Origin: Candidatus Eisenbacteria bacterium
GTDB lineage: Bacteria > Orphanbacterota > Orphanbacteria > Orphanbacterales > Orphanbacteraceae
Assembly (NCBI GenBank): GCA_016867715.1
Contig: VGIW01000002.1
Span: 1 to 64,000, forward strand
DNA length: 64,000 nucleotides
Reading direction: 5' to 3'
The translations under genes and the position numbers were made by a program. Shown piece after piece: positions 1 through 8,514 of this stretch. Under the pieces are notes generated by a model. That model ran no database searches. It had not been told where the DNA came from and saw nothing but the letters and a program-made list of their open reading frames with translations. The first letter of the stretch is position 1. Each line of letters opens with the position of its first letter.

Positions 1-57
1 ACCTTGGTCGCTTTCGACAGTTCCGGTGCCAGGCTACCGAACCTTGGTCGCTTTCGA
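1..57. repeat. Direct repeat pair plus REP palindrome arm
   Basis: A 17-nt unit (accttggtcgctttcga) occurs at 1-17 and again at 41-57. Between and overlapping them, 25-44 is a 20-nt sequence whose exact reverse complement lies at 824-843 and again at 920-939, on the other side of the transposase gene. The stop codon of the transposase falls inside this arm. The array probably continues left of the window. Confidence 0.75.
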
Positions 58-729
58 GGATCCTTGGGCTCTTCCTCGCAGAGGCCCGGGTTGTTTGGGT
101 CGGAGAACCCGACCGAGCGCCGTCTCCAGATGGTTCAGAAACAGATCCGATCCACACGGTCGTCCGGTCCGGGTCCTGAGCCGGAGAACAGCTACCCCCT
201 TTTCGTCCAAGCCCTCGCTCAGCCACGCGCGCCAGTCTTCGATCACACCGGGGGGAGGAAAACCGGAAGAGAGAATCGCATCCGCCCAGAGACCACAGTG
301 CGACGCCGCGCTCGACCAGGGATAGTCTTCGGCTTTCTCCACCATCCCCGCACGCACCGGATTCTGTTCCACATAGCGGACCGCCTTCCAGAGGTGCACC
401 TCGTCCAAGGGACAGGAGAAGAACCGACCCTGCCACAAGTGGCCTCGGAGTCCCTGCCTGCCAAGGAAGTACCGGGAGTACTTCGTATGAGCATCATGAA
501 TCGTCCGGGTCAGGGACTCCGTCGCTCGCGGCACCACCACATGATGCACATGGTTGGTCATCAAACAGTAGGCCCAAACCTCCAAGAGGTGCTTTTCAGC
601 ATAGCAATGGAAGAAATCCAAATACGCTTCCCGGTCCTCATCGGACAGGAAAACGGTAGATCGGAGGTTTCCTCTCTGGGTCACGTGAAAAGGCAGGTCC
701 GGCAATACGACTCGGGGCAAACGACCCAT
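34..729 (-). CDS. REP-associated tyrosine transposase (RAYT, Y1_Tnp family)
   Basis: The 231-residue protein belongs to the IS200-related TnpA_REP family, single-strand DNA transposases thought to move REP palindromes. Visible are the N-terminal family pattern FHVTQRGN, the metal-binding HUH motif within TNHVHHVVVP (near residue 60), the region HTKYSRYF that supplies the likely catalytic tyrosine, and the typical VRYVEQNPVRAGMV stretch followed by YPWSSAASH. The length fits the family. The start MGRLPRVV is the usual family beginning. It stands alone, bracketed by inverted copies of a 20-nt element, as expected for a domesticated RAYT that acts on flanking REPs. No second gene or insertion-sequence ends are seen. 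Confidence 0.9.
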   Translation of the reverse strand: MGRLPRVVLPDLPFHVTQRGNLRSTVFLSDEDREAYLDFFHCYAEKHLLEVWAYCLMTNHVHHVVVPRATESLTRTIHDAHTKYSRYFLGRQGLRGHLWQGRFFSCPLDEVHLWKAVRYVEQNPVRAGMVEKAEDYPWSSAASHCGLWADAILSSGFPPPGVIEDWRAWLSEGLDEKGVAVLRLRTRTGRPCGSDLFLNHLETALGRVLRPKQPGPLRGRAQGSSKATKVR

Positions 730-823
730 TCACCCTCTCCCCACACCGCAAGCACGCGAGCCCCTTCCGCGCGAGCAACAACAGATTCTACGGGAACCGA
801 GCCTCCGGGAGAAGTTCTTCCTG

Positions 824-970
824 AGGTTCGGTAGCCTGGCACCAGAACCCCTGGCACCAGAACCTCCCTCCCAGAACCCGTGGCACCAGAACCCGCCCAG
901 AACCTGGCACCAGAACCCGAGGTTCGGTAGCCTGGCACCAGAACCTGCACCAGAACCTAACACCAGAACC
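824..970. repeat. REP-like array downstream of the RAYT start
   Basis: Two exact copies of aggttcggtagcctggcacc (824-843 and 920-939) are the reverse complement of 25-44 at the far end of the gene. Between and after them the short unit caccagaacc recurs seven times (ending near 849, 864, 893, 917, 945, 957 and 970), with some spacing variants. This looks like a cluster of REP units built by the neighbouring transposase. The rest of the gap up to 1068 holds nothing else recognisable. Confidence 0.75.
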
Positions 971-1068
971 TAATCGGTGAACGGCTGGGTCCTTTAGTGT
1001 TGAACGGTCGTTCAGGTGGAAAGAAATGCAATTCCGTCGTGATCCAGAGCGCGGTTCCGCGGAAACCG

Positions 1069-1542
1069 CTACTTCTTTCCGAGCGAATCCGTGACCGCGG
1101 AGTCCGGATCGGAGATGGGGGACCAGTTGGGCCTCTCGTCGGCGGTGCGGATCGCGAAGTAGTATTTCGTCGCGGGGGAGAGCTTCCGCACGACGAGGCT
1201 ATCCGCTTCGCCCGGATTCGCAGGGTCCGGCTCGCCGACCGCCTGAAACGCGTCCACCCAGTTCGACGCGCGCGGAACGAACTCCGACGAGTAGCGGATG
1301 TCGTATTGACTCGCACGCCCCTCGATCCCGTTGTCTCCCGGCGCCGTCCAACGGAGCGTCGCGCTCGAGCAGGTGACCGACGCGACCGCGAAGTCCTCGA
1401 TCCGCGCGGGCGCGGTCGAGTCGCGCATCCAAGCGGGGTTCTCCTCGTGCCCGCAGGAGAGATTCACGAGCAGGAGCCAAGCGCCCGCGAGCGCACAAAG
1501 CGCGCGCGCGAAGCCCGGCCGTTCGATCAATCGCTTCTTCAT
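1069..1542 (-). CDS. Fibronectin type III domain lipoprotein
   Basis: The protein has 157 residues. The N-terminus MKKRL is followed by a hydrophobic stretch ending in the lipobox-like LLVNLSC (Cys near residue 29), so it is probably a lipoprotein. The rest is one Fn3 domain: APARIEDFAVASVTCSSATL, then SQYDIRYS and SPATKYYFAIRTADE, the usual Fn3 strand pattern. The start ATG overlaps the glgC stop as ATGA and has GAGGAG just upstream. Its role is unknown. The coupling to two ADP-glucose pyrophosphorylase genes may simply reflect co-transcription. Confidence 0.75.
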   Translation of the reverse strand: MKKRLIERPGFARALCALAGAWLLLVNLSCGHEENPAWMRDSTAPARIEDFAVASVTCSSATLRWTAPGDNGIEGRASQYDIRYSSEFVPRASNWVDAFQAVGEPDPANPGEADSLVVRKLSPATKYYFAIRTADERPNWSPISDPDSAVTDSLGKK

Positions 1543-2807
1543 TCTCCTCGATTCCTGATCGTGCTCCCCGCCTCGATCGATCGGGATGGAAAGAGGCCCT
1601 CGTCCGCGTGCGGAAACACGATCGCGTTCGTTCCGACGATCGCGCGGTCCGGAACGACCGCGTGCTTCCCGATCACCGTGAGCCCCGTGAAGAGATGCTC
1701 GGGGAACTCGCGGTTCGCGGGCGCGCCGTCGTCTCCTCCGCCGATCGAGGCTCCCTCGCCGATCGTCACCTTCTTGTCGGCGATCGCGCGCGTGACGTTC
1801 GCGTCCTTTCCGACGCGCGTGTCGTGCATCAAGACCGAGTCGACGACCCGCGCCCCGCGCGCGACGAACACGCCCGGCGAAAGGACCGAGCGGACGACCT
1901 CCCCCTCGATCACGCATCCGGGCGAGAGGAGCGACTCGACGGCTTTCCCCGCGGGAGCGATCCGCGCGGGAGGACGATCGCCGAGCCGCCCGATCTCCTC
2001 GAGGTTCGTCCGCACGCGCCACTTGTGGAGGTCGACGCCCGACGCAGAGTCGAGCAGATCCCGATTGGCTTCCCAATACGCCTGAAGCGTCCCCACGTCT
2101 TTCCAGTATCCCTCGAACGGATACGCATAGACCCGGTCGTTTCCGACCGCCGACGGGATGAGATCGTGGCCGAAGTCGTTCCCCTTCATCGTTCTTAGCG
2201 CGTCGAGAAGATACACCGCGTCGAAGGCGTAGATTCCCATCGACGCGAGGTTGCTCGACGCCTTCTCCGGTTTCTCCTGCCACTCGACGATGCGGCCGCT
2301 CGCGTCCGTGCGGGCGACGCCGAAGTGGCGCGTCTCCTCCCAAGGGACCTCGCGCATGGCGATCGTGAGGTGCGCCCCGCGTTCGCGATGGAAGCGGAGC
2401 ATCGGTCCGTAATCCATGGAGTAGATGTGGTCGCCGGAGAGGATAAGCACCTGGTCCGGATCGCCGCGCCGCATGTGGTCGATGTTCTGGCGGATCGCGT
2501 CGGCCGTCCCCTTGTACCAATCCGCATCCTGCTCGCCCGTGCGCGGCGGGAGGATCTTGACCCCGCGCGTCCGTCCGACCATGTCCCACGGCTCGCCCGT
2601 GCCGAGATGCCCCATCAGCGAGAGCGGTTTGTACTGGGTGAGCACGCCGACGCTCCCGATTCCGGAGTTCATCACGTTGGAGAGGGTGAAATCGATGATG
2701 CGGTACATCCCGCCGAAGGGGACCGCCGGCTTCGCGCGGAGATGCGCGAGGATGCTGAGACGCGTTCCGCCTCCGCCCGCGAGGAGCATGACGGCCGTAT
2801 CCCTCAT
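1539..2807 (-). CDS. glgC: Glucose-1-phosphate adenylyltransferase (ADP-glucose pyrophosphorylase)
   Basis: The 422-residue enzyme makes ADP-glucose and pyrophosphate from ATP and glucose-1-phosphate, the committed step of bacterial glycogen synthesis. The nucleotidyltransferase domain is intact: LAGGGGTRLSIL (nucleotide loop), RAKPAVPFGGMYRIIDF, GTADAIRQN, and SGDHIYSMDY carrying the catalytic Asp. A C-terminal left-handed beta-helix follows (hexapeptide-like repeats from about residue 300). Its ATG overlaps the stop of the upstream paralogue as ATGA, and its own stop overlaps the next gene in the same way, so the three are translationally coupled. No glycogen synthase or branching enzyme lies in the window. 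Confidence 0.92.
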   Translation of the reverse strand: MRDTAVMLLAGGGGTRLSILAHLRAKPAVPFGGMYRIIDFTLSNVMNSGIGSVGVLTQYKPLSLMGHLGTGEPWDMVGRTRGVKILPPRTGEQDADWYKGTADAIRQNIDHMRRGDPDQVLILSGDHIYSMDYGPMLRFHRERGAHLTIAMREVPWEETRHFGVARTDASGRIVEWQEKPEKASSNLASMGIYAFDAVYLLDALRTMKGNDFGHDLIPSAVGNDRVYAYPFEGYWKDVGTLQAYWEANRDLLDSASGVDLHKWRVRTNLEEIGRLGDRPPARIAPAGKAVESLLSPGCVIEGEVVRSVLSPGVFVARGARVVDSVLMHDTRVGKDANVTRAIADKKVTIGEGASIGGGDDGAPANREFPEHLFTGLTVIGKHAVVPDRAIVGTNAIVFPHADEGLFPSRSIEAGSTIRNRGE

Positions 2808-4081
2808 GTGATCAGCTCTCCCGACGCGTACGACGGGCGGTGGAAGTGCTCGGGGCTGAAGCGCGGCCCGACGACGCAGTTCCGTCCGATCCGAATCCCC
2901 TGGGGGACGTGCGCCTTCTTCCCGACGAGCGTGATCCCCGATGAAAGAAGATCCGGGAACGATCGGTTCGGCGTCAGGTCGTCGCCCGCGCCGATGCGGA
3001 CGTTCCCCTCGATCACCGCCTTCTCGTCGACGATCACGCGGTCGAGGCGCGCGCCGGGGCCCACCTTCACTTCCGGAAAGAGGATCGAATCGCGCACGGA
3101 CGCTCCCTCGGCGATCCGGCAGCCGGGGGAGAGGATGCTCCGGACGACCTCGCCGCCGACCACGCATCCGGCGCTCACGCGCGAGTCCGACACGCGCGCG
3201 CCGGGAAGAAAGAGCGAGGGAGGGCGGTCGCGGAGATGCCGGTCGTCGAGGTTCGTCCGCACCTGCCACTCGTCGAGATCGACGCGCGGGTTCTCCCCAA
3301 CGAGGTCCATGTGGGCGCGCCAATACTCCTCGATCGTGCGCCCGTACGCCCAGTAGCCGCGATGGCGGAAGCCGTACACGCGGTGCCGGCCGAGCATCGC
3401 CGGAATGATGTCGCGCCCGAACTCCCAGGAGCTTCCCCGGCGCGCGTTCTCCGCGACGAGGCGCGCGAGAAGATCAGGGCGAAAGAGATAGACGGTCATC
3501 GAGGCCCAGTTGCCGGAGGGCGCCTCCGTCTTCTCGGCGTATTCGAGAAGCCGCCCGCCCGTCGCGCCGTCCTCCTCGTCGATCGTCCCGATTCCGAATC
3601 GGTGCGCCTGATCCCTCGGAACCTCGATGAAGGCGGCCGTCATGTCCGCTTTCTTCTCCTGGTGATAACGGATGAGACCACGATAATTCATATGATAAAC
3701 ATGATCGCCGGAGAGAATAAGGACGAGATCCGGCTGGTGCTGGTCCATGAACTCGAGGTTCTGGTAGACGGCGTCGGCGGTCCCTCGATACCAGTCGGTG
3801 TCGGCGTGCCCCTTTTGCGGAGAGAGAAGCGTGGCGCCCCTGTCGCGCCCGACGAGATCCCAGGAGGCGCCGATCCCGACGTGGTGGATGAGCGACGACG
3901 ATCGATATTGCGAAAGGATGCCGACCCGTTCGATCTCGGAGTGCATGAGGTTGCTGAGCGCGAAGTCGATCACGCGGTACATCCCGCCGAAGGGGAGGGC
4001 GGACTTCGGCCGCTCGAGCGTGAGGACGGAAAGCTCGTCCACCCGCCCGCCGGCCAGGATCATCGCGAGCACACGGCACAT
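2804..4081 (-). CDS. GlgC paralogue, possible regulatory ADP-glucose pyrophosphorylase subunit
   Basis: This 425-residue protein matches the gene downstream along its whole length: ALPFGGMYRVIDFALSN, GTADAVYQN, SGDHVYHMNY, C-terminal beta-helix. In the nucleotide loop, however, GGxGTRL is replaced by AGGRVDELSVLT, and the following RAKPA becomes RPKSA. Known GlgC/GlgD and plant systems use a catalytic and a regulatory subunit; the altered loop and the tight pairing make a heteromeric arrangement plausible, but the Asp of SGDH is kept, so it may still be active. The chosen ATG follows GAGGT, and a longer reading would run into the divergent hydrogenase operon. Confidence 0.85.
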   Translation of the reverse strand: MCRVLAMILAGGRVDELSVLTLERPKSALPFGGMYRVIDFALSNLMHSEIERVGILSQYRSSSLIHHVGIGASWDLVGRDRGATLLSPQKGHADTDWYRGTADAVYQNLEFMDQHQPDLVLILSGDHVYHMNYRGLIRYHQEKKADMTAAFIEVPRDQAHRFGIGTIDEEDGATGGRLLEYAEKTEAPSGNWASMTVYLFRPDLLARLVAENARRGSSWEFGRDIIPAMLGRHRVYGFRHRGYWAYGRTIEEYWRAHMDLVGENPRVDLDEWQVRTNLDDRHLRDRPPSLFLPGARVSDSRVSAGCVVGGEVVRSILSPGCRIAEGASVRDSILFPEVKVGPGARLDRVIVDEKAVIEGNVRIGAGDDLTPNRSFPDLLSSGITLVGKKAHVPQGIRIGRNCVVGPRFSPEHFHRPSYASGELIT

Positions 4082-4532
4082 AGCGACCTCGCGTTCCGGG
4101 AAGGGGCGCTCGGATGGTACCAAATACGGGATCTCTCGCCTACCCCCGGGGCGCCTGCCGGGCGTCTTTGCCAAAATGGCGAGGAACGAGCGCCGCTCCC
4201 GGATATTCCGACCGACACGCTTCGACGTTTCCGGTGGACGGGAAGGCCCGAATCGCGATATTCTTCTCATTCCTAAGAAGATACGCGGTGAAGCCGCGGG
4301 CGGGCTCTCTGGCATAACGGATGCAATCCGTGGAACTTGCAGAGCAGAGGGCGCGGGCGCGCCTAGGGACCGAAGGGCGGCCCGTCGCGCCGCGGCGATC
4401 ACGGCACTTCTCGTTCGCCAGAGTCGATTCTGGCGGGTCGGACACTCGATTCGGACGGTCCATTCGGGAAGTTCGGTCCTCCCGCCCGCGCGAAACCGCG
4501 CGGCCGGGGGTTCCGAGCGAAGGAGGAACATC
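4082..4532. other. Divergent intergenic region, glgC pair / hydrogenase operon
   Basis: These 451 bases separate the leftward glgC genes from the rightward hydrogenase operon and must hold both promoters. No convincing -35/-10 pair was found for either. The only clear structure is the perfect dyad at 4416-4435. No RNA gene or coding frame with recognisable content was seen. Confidence 0.5.
4416..4435. promoter_or_regulatory. Dyad upstream of hydrogenase operon
   Basis: CGCCAGA and TCTGGCG form a perfect 7-bp inverted repeat around a 6-nt loop, about 100 bp before the hydB start. It could be an operator or the base of a leader hairpin. There is no U-run, so an attenuator-type terminator is not indicated. 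Confidence 0.3.
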
Positions 4533-5579
4533 ATGCGGGATTGGGTCCTCGAGAGGGCGAGCCTTCCCTCCTTCATCGACTTCCTGTCGAAGAGATGGAA
4601 GGTGGTCGCGCCTCAGCGCCGGAACGAGATCCACGAGTTTCGCGAGCTCGAGGATCCGGCCGATCTTTGTCTCGACTATCCCACGACCATGCTCCCGCCG
4701 TCGCGCGTCTTTCTTCCGGACGGGGAGGTTCTCTATCGCTTTCAGCCGAACAGCCCGGGCTCGGCGGCCGCCGCGGCGGAAGAGAGACCGATCGCGCTCT
4801 TCGGCGTTCACACGTGCGACCTGGAGGGGATCTCGGTGATGGACGAGATCTACCTCGCCGCGCCGATCGATCGCGCGTACGCGCGCCGCCGCGAAGGGGC
4901 GTTCATCGTCGGGATCGAGTGCGCGGGCCCGTGCGTCGAGGAGAACCTCTGCGCGGACAAGGGAACGAACCACACCGAGAGGGTCTACGATCTTCTGCTT
5001 CACCCGGTCGACGAGAAGCGTTTCGTCGTCTGGGGGCGCACGAATCGTGGGAACGACGTCGCGGAGGAGAGCGGTCTCTTCCGCCCGGCCACGCACCAGG
5101 ACCACGCCGCTCTCGACGACTTCCGCGCGGCGCAGGCGAGGATGTTCCGCCCGAAGTTCGGTCTCCGCCCGGATGAGCTATCGGCGCGCGTGCGCGCGAG
5201 CTGGGACGATCTGCTCTGGGTCGCGCAGTCGAGGCTCTGCATTTCGTGCGGGGCGTGCAACGTGGTCTGTCCGACTTGCCACTGCTTCACGACGCGCGAC
5301 CATCTTCCGATCCGCGAGGACGGTCTCGGCGAACGTTGCCGCTACTGGACCGGCTGCCAGCTCGAGAGCTTCGCGAAGGTGGCGAGCGGGGAGAACTTCC
5401 GCGAGAAGAAGTCGCAGCGTCTCCGCCACCGCATCTTCAAGAAGGAAGTTTACGGAATGGATCGTTTCGGCCGGAGCGGCTGCGTCGGGTGCGGGCGGTG
5501 CGGGCACTTCTGCCCCGCCGACATCCGTCTGGTCGAGATCTTCGGTCAGCTCTCGGGGAAGGAGGTGACCTATGCCTGA
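4533..5579 (+). CDS. hydB: Group 3b-type [NiFe] hydrogenase, iron-sulfur beta subunit
   Basis: The 348-residue protein resembles the beta subunit of the cytosolic sulfhydrogenase (HydB), which carries electrons between the flavin subunit and the hydrogenase core. Cysteines C236, C239, C242 and C246 (LCISCGACNVVCP) and C317, C320, C323 and C327 (CVGCGRCGHFCP) would bind two [4Fe-4S] clusters; further cysteines sit at 249 and 251 and in VGIECAGPCVEENLC near 127-140. The ATG follows AGGAGG at 4521-4526, which decides the start. It overlaps the next gene by 8 nt and heads an operon with all four hydrogenase subunits in the order hydB-hydG-hydD-hydA. Confidence 0.88.
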   Translation: MRDWVLERASLPSFIDFLSKRWKVVAPQRRNEIHEFRELEDPADLCLDYPTTMLPPSRVFLPDGEVLYRFQPNSPGSAAAAAEERPIALFGVHTCDLEGISVMDEIYLAAPIDRAYARRREGAFIVGIECAGPCVEENLCADKGTNHTERVYDLLLHPVDEKRFVVWGRTNRGNDVAEESGLFRPATHQDHAALDDFRAAQARMFRPKFGLRPDELSARVRASWDDLLWVAQSRLCISCGACNVVCPTCHCFTTRDHLPIREDGLGERCRYWTGCQLESFAKVASGENFREKKSQRLRHRIFKKEVYGMDRFGRSGCVGCGRCGHFCPADIRLVEIFGQLSGKEVTYA

Positions 5580-6414
5580 GGTCCTCGCACCCGTGCCGAT
5601 GATCGATGTCCCGGTGATGGCGAAGCTGAGGAAGATTCGGACTCTCACCGCGCGCGAAAAGCTCTTCGACGTGGAGCTCTCCGGGGGGCTCGCCCTGAAC
5701 CACAAGCCGGGGCAGTTCGTCGTCGTCAGCGTCTTCGGAAGCGGGGAGGCGCCGATCTCGGTGAGCTCGCCTCCCAATCCGGGAAGCCCTTCGTTCCAGC
5801 TTTGCGTGCGCGACGCGGGATCGCTCACGCACCACATGCACGCATTGAGCGAGGGGAGCCCGATCGGCATCCGGGGTCCTTTCGGCAACGGCTTCCCCAT
5901 TGAGGACCTCGAGGGGAACGACATCCTCTTCATCGCCGGAGGGCTCGGCCTCGCGCCGCTCCGCTCCCTGATCCGCCACGCGCTCGAGCGCAGAAGCCGT
6001 TTCGGAGGGCTCACGATTCTCTTCGGCGCGCGGAACCCGGGCGAAAGGCTCTTCCGCGAGGAGCTGGAGGAGTACGCGAAGGACAAGACGATCCGCTTTC
6101 TCGAGACCGTCGATGTCGGAGACGACGCATGGACCGGCCGCATCGGCGTGATCACGACGCTCCTCAAGGGCCTGGAAACCCGTCCGCGGAGCACGGTGGC
6201 GGCGGTGTGCGGCCCGCCGGTCATGTACAAGTTCGTCGTTCTCGAGCTTCTCTCGCGCGGCTTCCTCGAAGGGCGGATCTACATGTCGCTCGAGAGGCGG
6301 ATGTGCTGCGGGATGGGGAAATGCGGCCAGTGCCAGATCAACGGAGTGTACGTCTGCAAGAACGGACCGGTTTTCCGATACCTGGACGCCAAGCGGCTTC
6401 CGGAAGCGCTCTAG
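5572..6414 (+). CDS. hydG: Group 3b-type [NiFe] hydrogenase, FAD/NAD(P)-binding gamma subunit
   Basis: The 280-residue protein is of the ferredoxin-NADP reductase type and would pass electrons between NAD(P)H and the iron-sulfur subunit. GQFVVVSVFGSG and the region after it form the flavin domain; FIAGGLGLAPLRSLI (about residue 120) is the nucleotide-binding start of the NAD(P) domain. The C-terminal cysteines C245/C246, C251, C254 and C262 (CCGMGKCGQC...C) form the [2Fe-2S] site seen in PyrK and HydG proteins. Its ATG lies within the last codons of hydB, which suggests translational coupling. Confidence 0.88.
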   Translation: MPEVLAPVPMIDVPVMAKLRKIRTLTAREKLFDVELSGGLALNHKPGQFVVVSVFGSGEAPISVSSPPNPGSPSFQLCVRDAGSLTHHMHALSEGSPIGIRGPFGNGFPIEDLEGNDILFIAGGLGLAPLRSLIRHALERRSRFGGLTILFGARNPGERLFREELEEYAKDKTIRFLETVDVGDDAWTGRIGVITTLLKGLETRPRSTVAAVCGPPVMYKFVVLELLSRGFLEGRIYMSLERRMCCGMGKCGQCQINGVYVCKNGPVFRYLDAKRLPEAL

Positions 6415-6433
6415 CCGGGGGGGAGACACGATC

Positions 6434-7222
6434 ATGAGCAAGCCGAAAGTCGGCGTCTTCAGCTTCGCGAGCTGTGAAGGATGCCAGTTACAACTCTTGA
6501 ACATCGAAGATGAACTCCTCGACCTTCTGGGGCGGATCGAGATCGTGAACTTCCGCGAGGCGATGGACGAGAAGCGCGACGACTACGCGATCGCGCTGGT
6601 CGAGGGATCGATCGTGACGGAGATCGACGTCGAGGAGGTTCGGAAGATCCGGGGGAACGCGGCCTTTCTCGTCACGATCGGAGCGTGCGCGGTCACGACC
6701 GGCCTGAACGGCATGCGGAACTCCGTCGCGGCACGGGAGGCGTGGAAGCGCGTCTATCCGGATCGGGACTTCGATCCGGACGTCGCCCCGGAGGTGAGGC
6801 GGGTCTCGGAGGTGGTCAAGGTCGACTTCGAGATCCCGGGATGCCCGATCGACCGAGGCGAGCTGCTCTATGTGCTGACGACGCTTCTCCAGGGGCAGGT
6901 TCCGCGTCTTCCCGCGACGCCGGTCTGCGACGAGTGCCGCCGCGCGGGGAACCCGTGTTTGCTCGACCGCGGGATCTACTGCTTCGGTTCGATCACGCGA
7001 AGCGGCTGCCGCGCGATCTGTCCTGCCTTCGGCGAGAGCTGCTGCGGCTGCCGCGGGCTCCTACACGGCGCGCCGATCGAGGAGTTGATCGAGATCCTGG
7101 ACAAGAAGGGATACTCCCGCGAGGAAGTCATCGTCCGCATGAATCAGTTCAACAGCCGCGACGACCAGGTCAAACCGCTCACCGGCGAGCTGGGGCGGCT
7201 TCGCAAGGAGGTGGCGGCATGA
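6434..7222 (+). CDS. hydD: Group 3b-type [NiFe] hydrogenase small subunit (delta)
   Basis: The 262-residue protein is the cytoplasmic type of small subunit: it has no Tat signal peptide. Cysteines C14 and C17 (SCEGCQLQLL), C85 (TIGACAV) and C137 (IPGCPIDRGE) are the expected ligands of the proximal [4Fe-4S] cluster. A second cysteine-rich block (CDECRRAGNPC, then CRAICPAFGESCCGCRG) should bind the medial and distal clusters. The start follows a GGGGGGAGA purine stretch. The stop overlaps the ATG of the large subunit as ATGA, keeping the two core subunits in equal amounts. Confidence 0.92.
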   Translation: MSKPKVGVFSFASCEGCQLQLLNIEDELLDLLGRIEIVNFREAMDEKRDDYAIALVEGSIVTEIDVEEVRKIRGNAAFLVTIGACAVTTGLNGMRNSVAAREAWKRVYPDRDFDPDVAPEVRRVSEVVKVDFEIPGCPIDRGELLYVLTTLLQGQVPRLPATPVCDECRRAGNPCLLDRGIYCFGSITRSGCRAICPAFGESCCGCRGLLHGAPIEELIEILDKKGYSREEVIVRMNQFNSRDDQVKPLTGELGRLRKEVAA

Positions 7223-8514
7223 AGAAGCTCGAGGTGAACGTGCACCATCTGACCCGGGTCGAGGGGCACGGGAACATCAAGGTGCGCGCGTCGAACGGAA
7301 AGATCGAGGAGCTGAGGCTCGAGATCGTCGAATCGCCGCGTTTTTTCGAATCGATGCTGGTGGGACGCTACATCGACGAGGTGCCGCACATTACTGCGCG
7401 GATCTGCGGCATCTGCGCGCTCGGACACTCGACCGCCGCGGTCCGCGCCGCGGAGAACGCGCTCTCCTGGAAAGTTCCGGACGAGGTGATGTGGCTCCGC
7501 CGGCTCCTCATGGACGGCGAGACGCTGCAGAGCCACATCCTGCACGTCTACTTTCTCGTCGCGCCGGACTTCTTCAACGTCGGGAGCGTGATCCCCCTCG
7601 CGTCCACGCATCCCGAGGCGGTGAAGAGAGCTCTTCGCTTGAAGAAGGTCGCCAACGAGATGTGCGACATCCTCGTCGGTCGGAAGATCCATCCGGTGTC
7701 GATGGCGGTCGGCGGGTTCACCTACTGGCCGACGAAGAAGGATCTTTCAAGGGTGAAGGAGCTGCTCGAAGGCGCGCGTTCCGATCTGGACGAGACGGTG
7801 AAGCTCTTCGCCGGAATCGCGCCCCCCGCCCTGGAAAGCCCGACCGAGTACGTCGCCCTCCGCTCGGAGGGGGATCGCTACGAGTTCGTTCACGGCCGCG
7901 TGGCGAGCTCGACCGGCGAGTCGGTCGAGGAAAGGGACTACGCGAAGCTGATCACCGAAAGGACCGTGGGGCACAGCTCGGCGCGCCACGTGGCGACGAA
8001 GCGCGGCTCTTACGCGGTCGGCGCGCTCGCGCGCTACAAGCTGAACCACGATCGATTGACCCCTTGGGCGGCGGACGCCGCCAAGAAGCTCGGCCTCACG
8101 CCGAAGGCGACGAATCCCTTCCACAACAACACGGCGCAGATCGTCGAGAGCTTGCATGTGGTCGACGAAGGGATCGAGATGATCGGCCGGCTCATGAAGG
8201 TGAAGAGCCCGCCGGTCTACGCGCCTCTCAAGAAGAAGGCCGGGAGCGGCGCCGCGGCGGTCGAGGTCCCGCGCGGAATCCTCTTCCATCACTACGAGAC
8301 AAACGACAGCGGGATCGTCGTCCGCGCGAACTGCATCATTCCGACCGGGCAGAACCAGGCGAACATCGAGATGGATCTTCATCGGTTCGTGCCGGCGCTG
8401 ATGCAAGGAGGAAAGAACCAGGACGAGATCACGCGCGCGTGCGAGATGCTCGTCCGCGCGTACGATCCGTGCATCTCCTGCTCGGTGCACTTCCTGGAGG
8501 TGGAGATTGTCTGA
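7219..8514 (+). CDS. hydA: Group 3b-type [NiFe] hydrogenase large subunit (alpha)
   Basis: The 431-residue catalytic subunit carries the NiFe(CN)2CO site. The N-terminal L1 motif RICGIC has C63 and C66. The C-terminal L2 motif DPCISCSVH has C418, C421 and H424 and is followed by a seven-residue tail (FLEVEIV), the kind of peptide that a maturation protease removes after nickel insertion. With hydB, hydG and hydD it forms a bidirectional NAD(P)-linked enzyme; group 3b enzymes can also reduce polysulfide in vitro. The ATG overlaps the hydD stop, and its own 3' end overlaps the protease gene by 8 nt. Confidence 0.93.
   Translation: MKKLEVNVHHLTRVEGHGNIKVRASNGKIEELRLEIVESPRFFESMLVGRYIDEVPHITARICGICALGHSTAAVRAAENALSWKVPDEVMWLRRLLMDGETLQSHILHVYFLVAPDFFNVGSVIPLASTHPEAVKRALRLKKVANEMCDILVGRKIHPVSMAVGGFTYWPTKKDLSRVKELLEGARSDLDETVKLFAGIAPPALESPTEYVALRSEGDRYEFVHGRVASSTGESVEERDYAKLITERTVGHSSARHVATKRGSYAVGALARYKLNHDRLTPWAADAAKKLGLTPKATNPFHNNTAQIVESLHVVDEGIEMIGRLMKVKSPPVYAPLKKKAGSGAAAVEVPRGILFHHYETNDSGIVVRANCIIPTGQNQANIEMDLHRFVPALMQGGKNQDEITRACEMLVRAYDPCISCSVHFLEVEIV

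Noticed and set aside
1-970. CRISPR array
   Set aside because: The repeats are irregularly spaced, partly inverted and flank a transposase; no regular spacers or cas genes are present.
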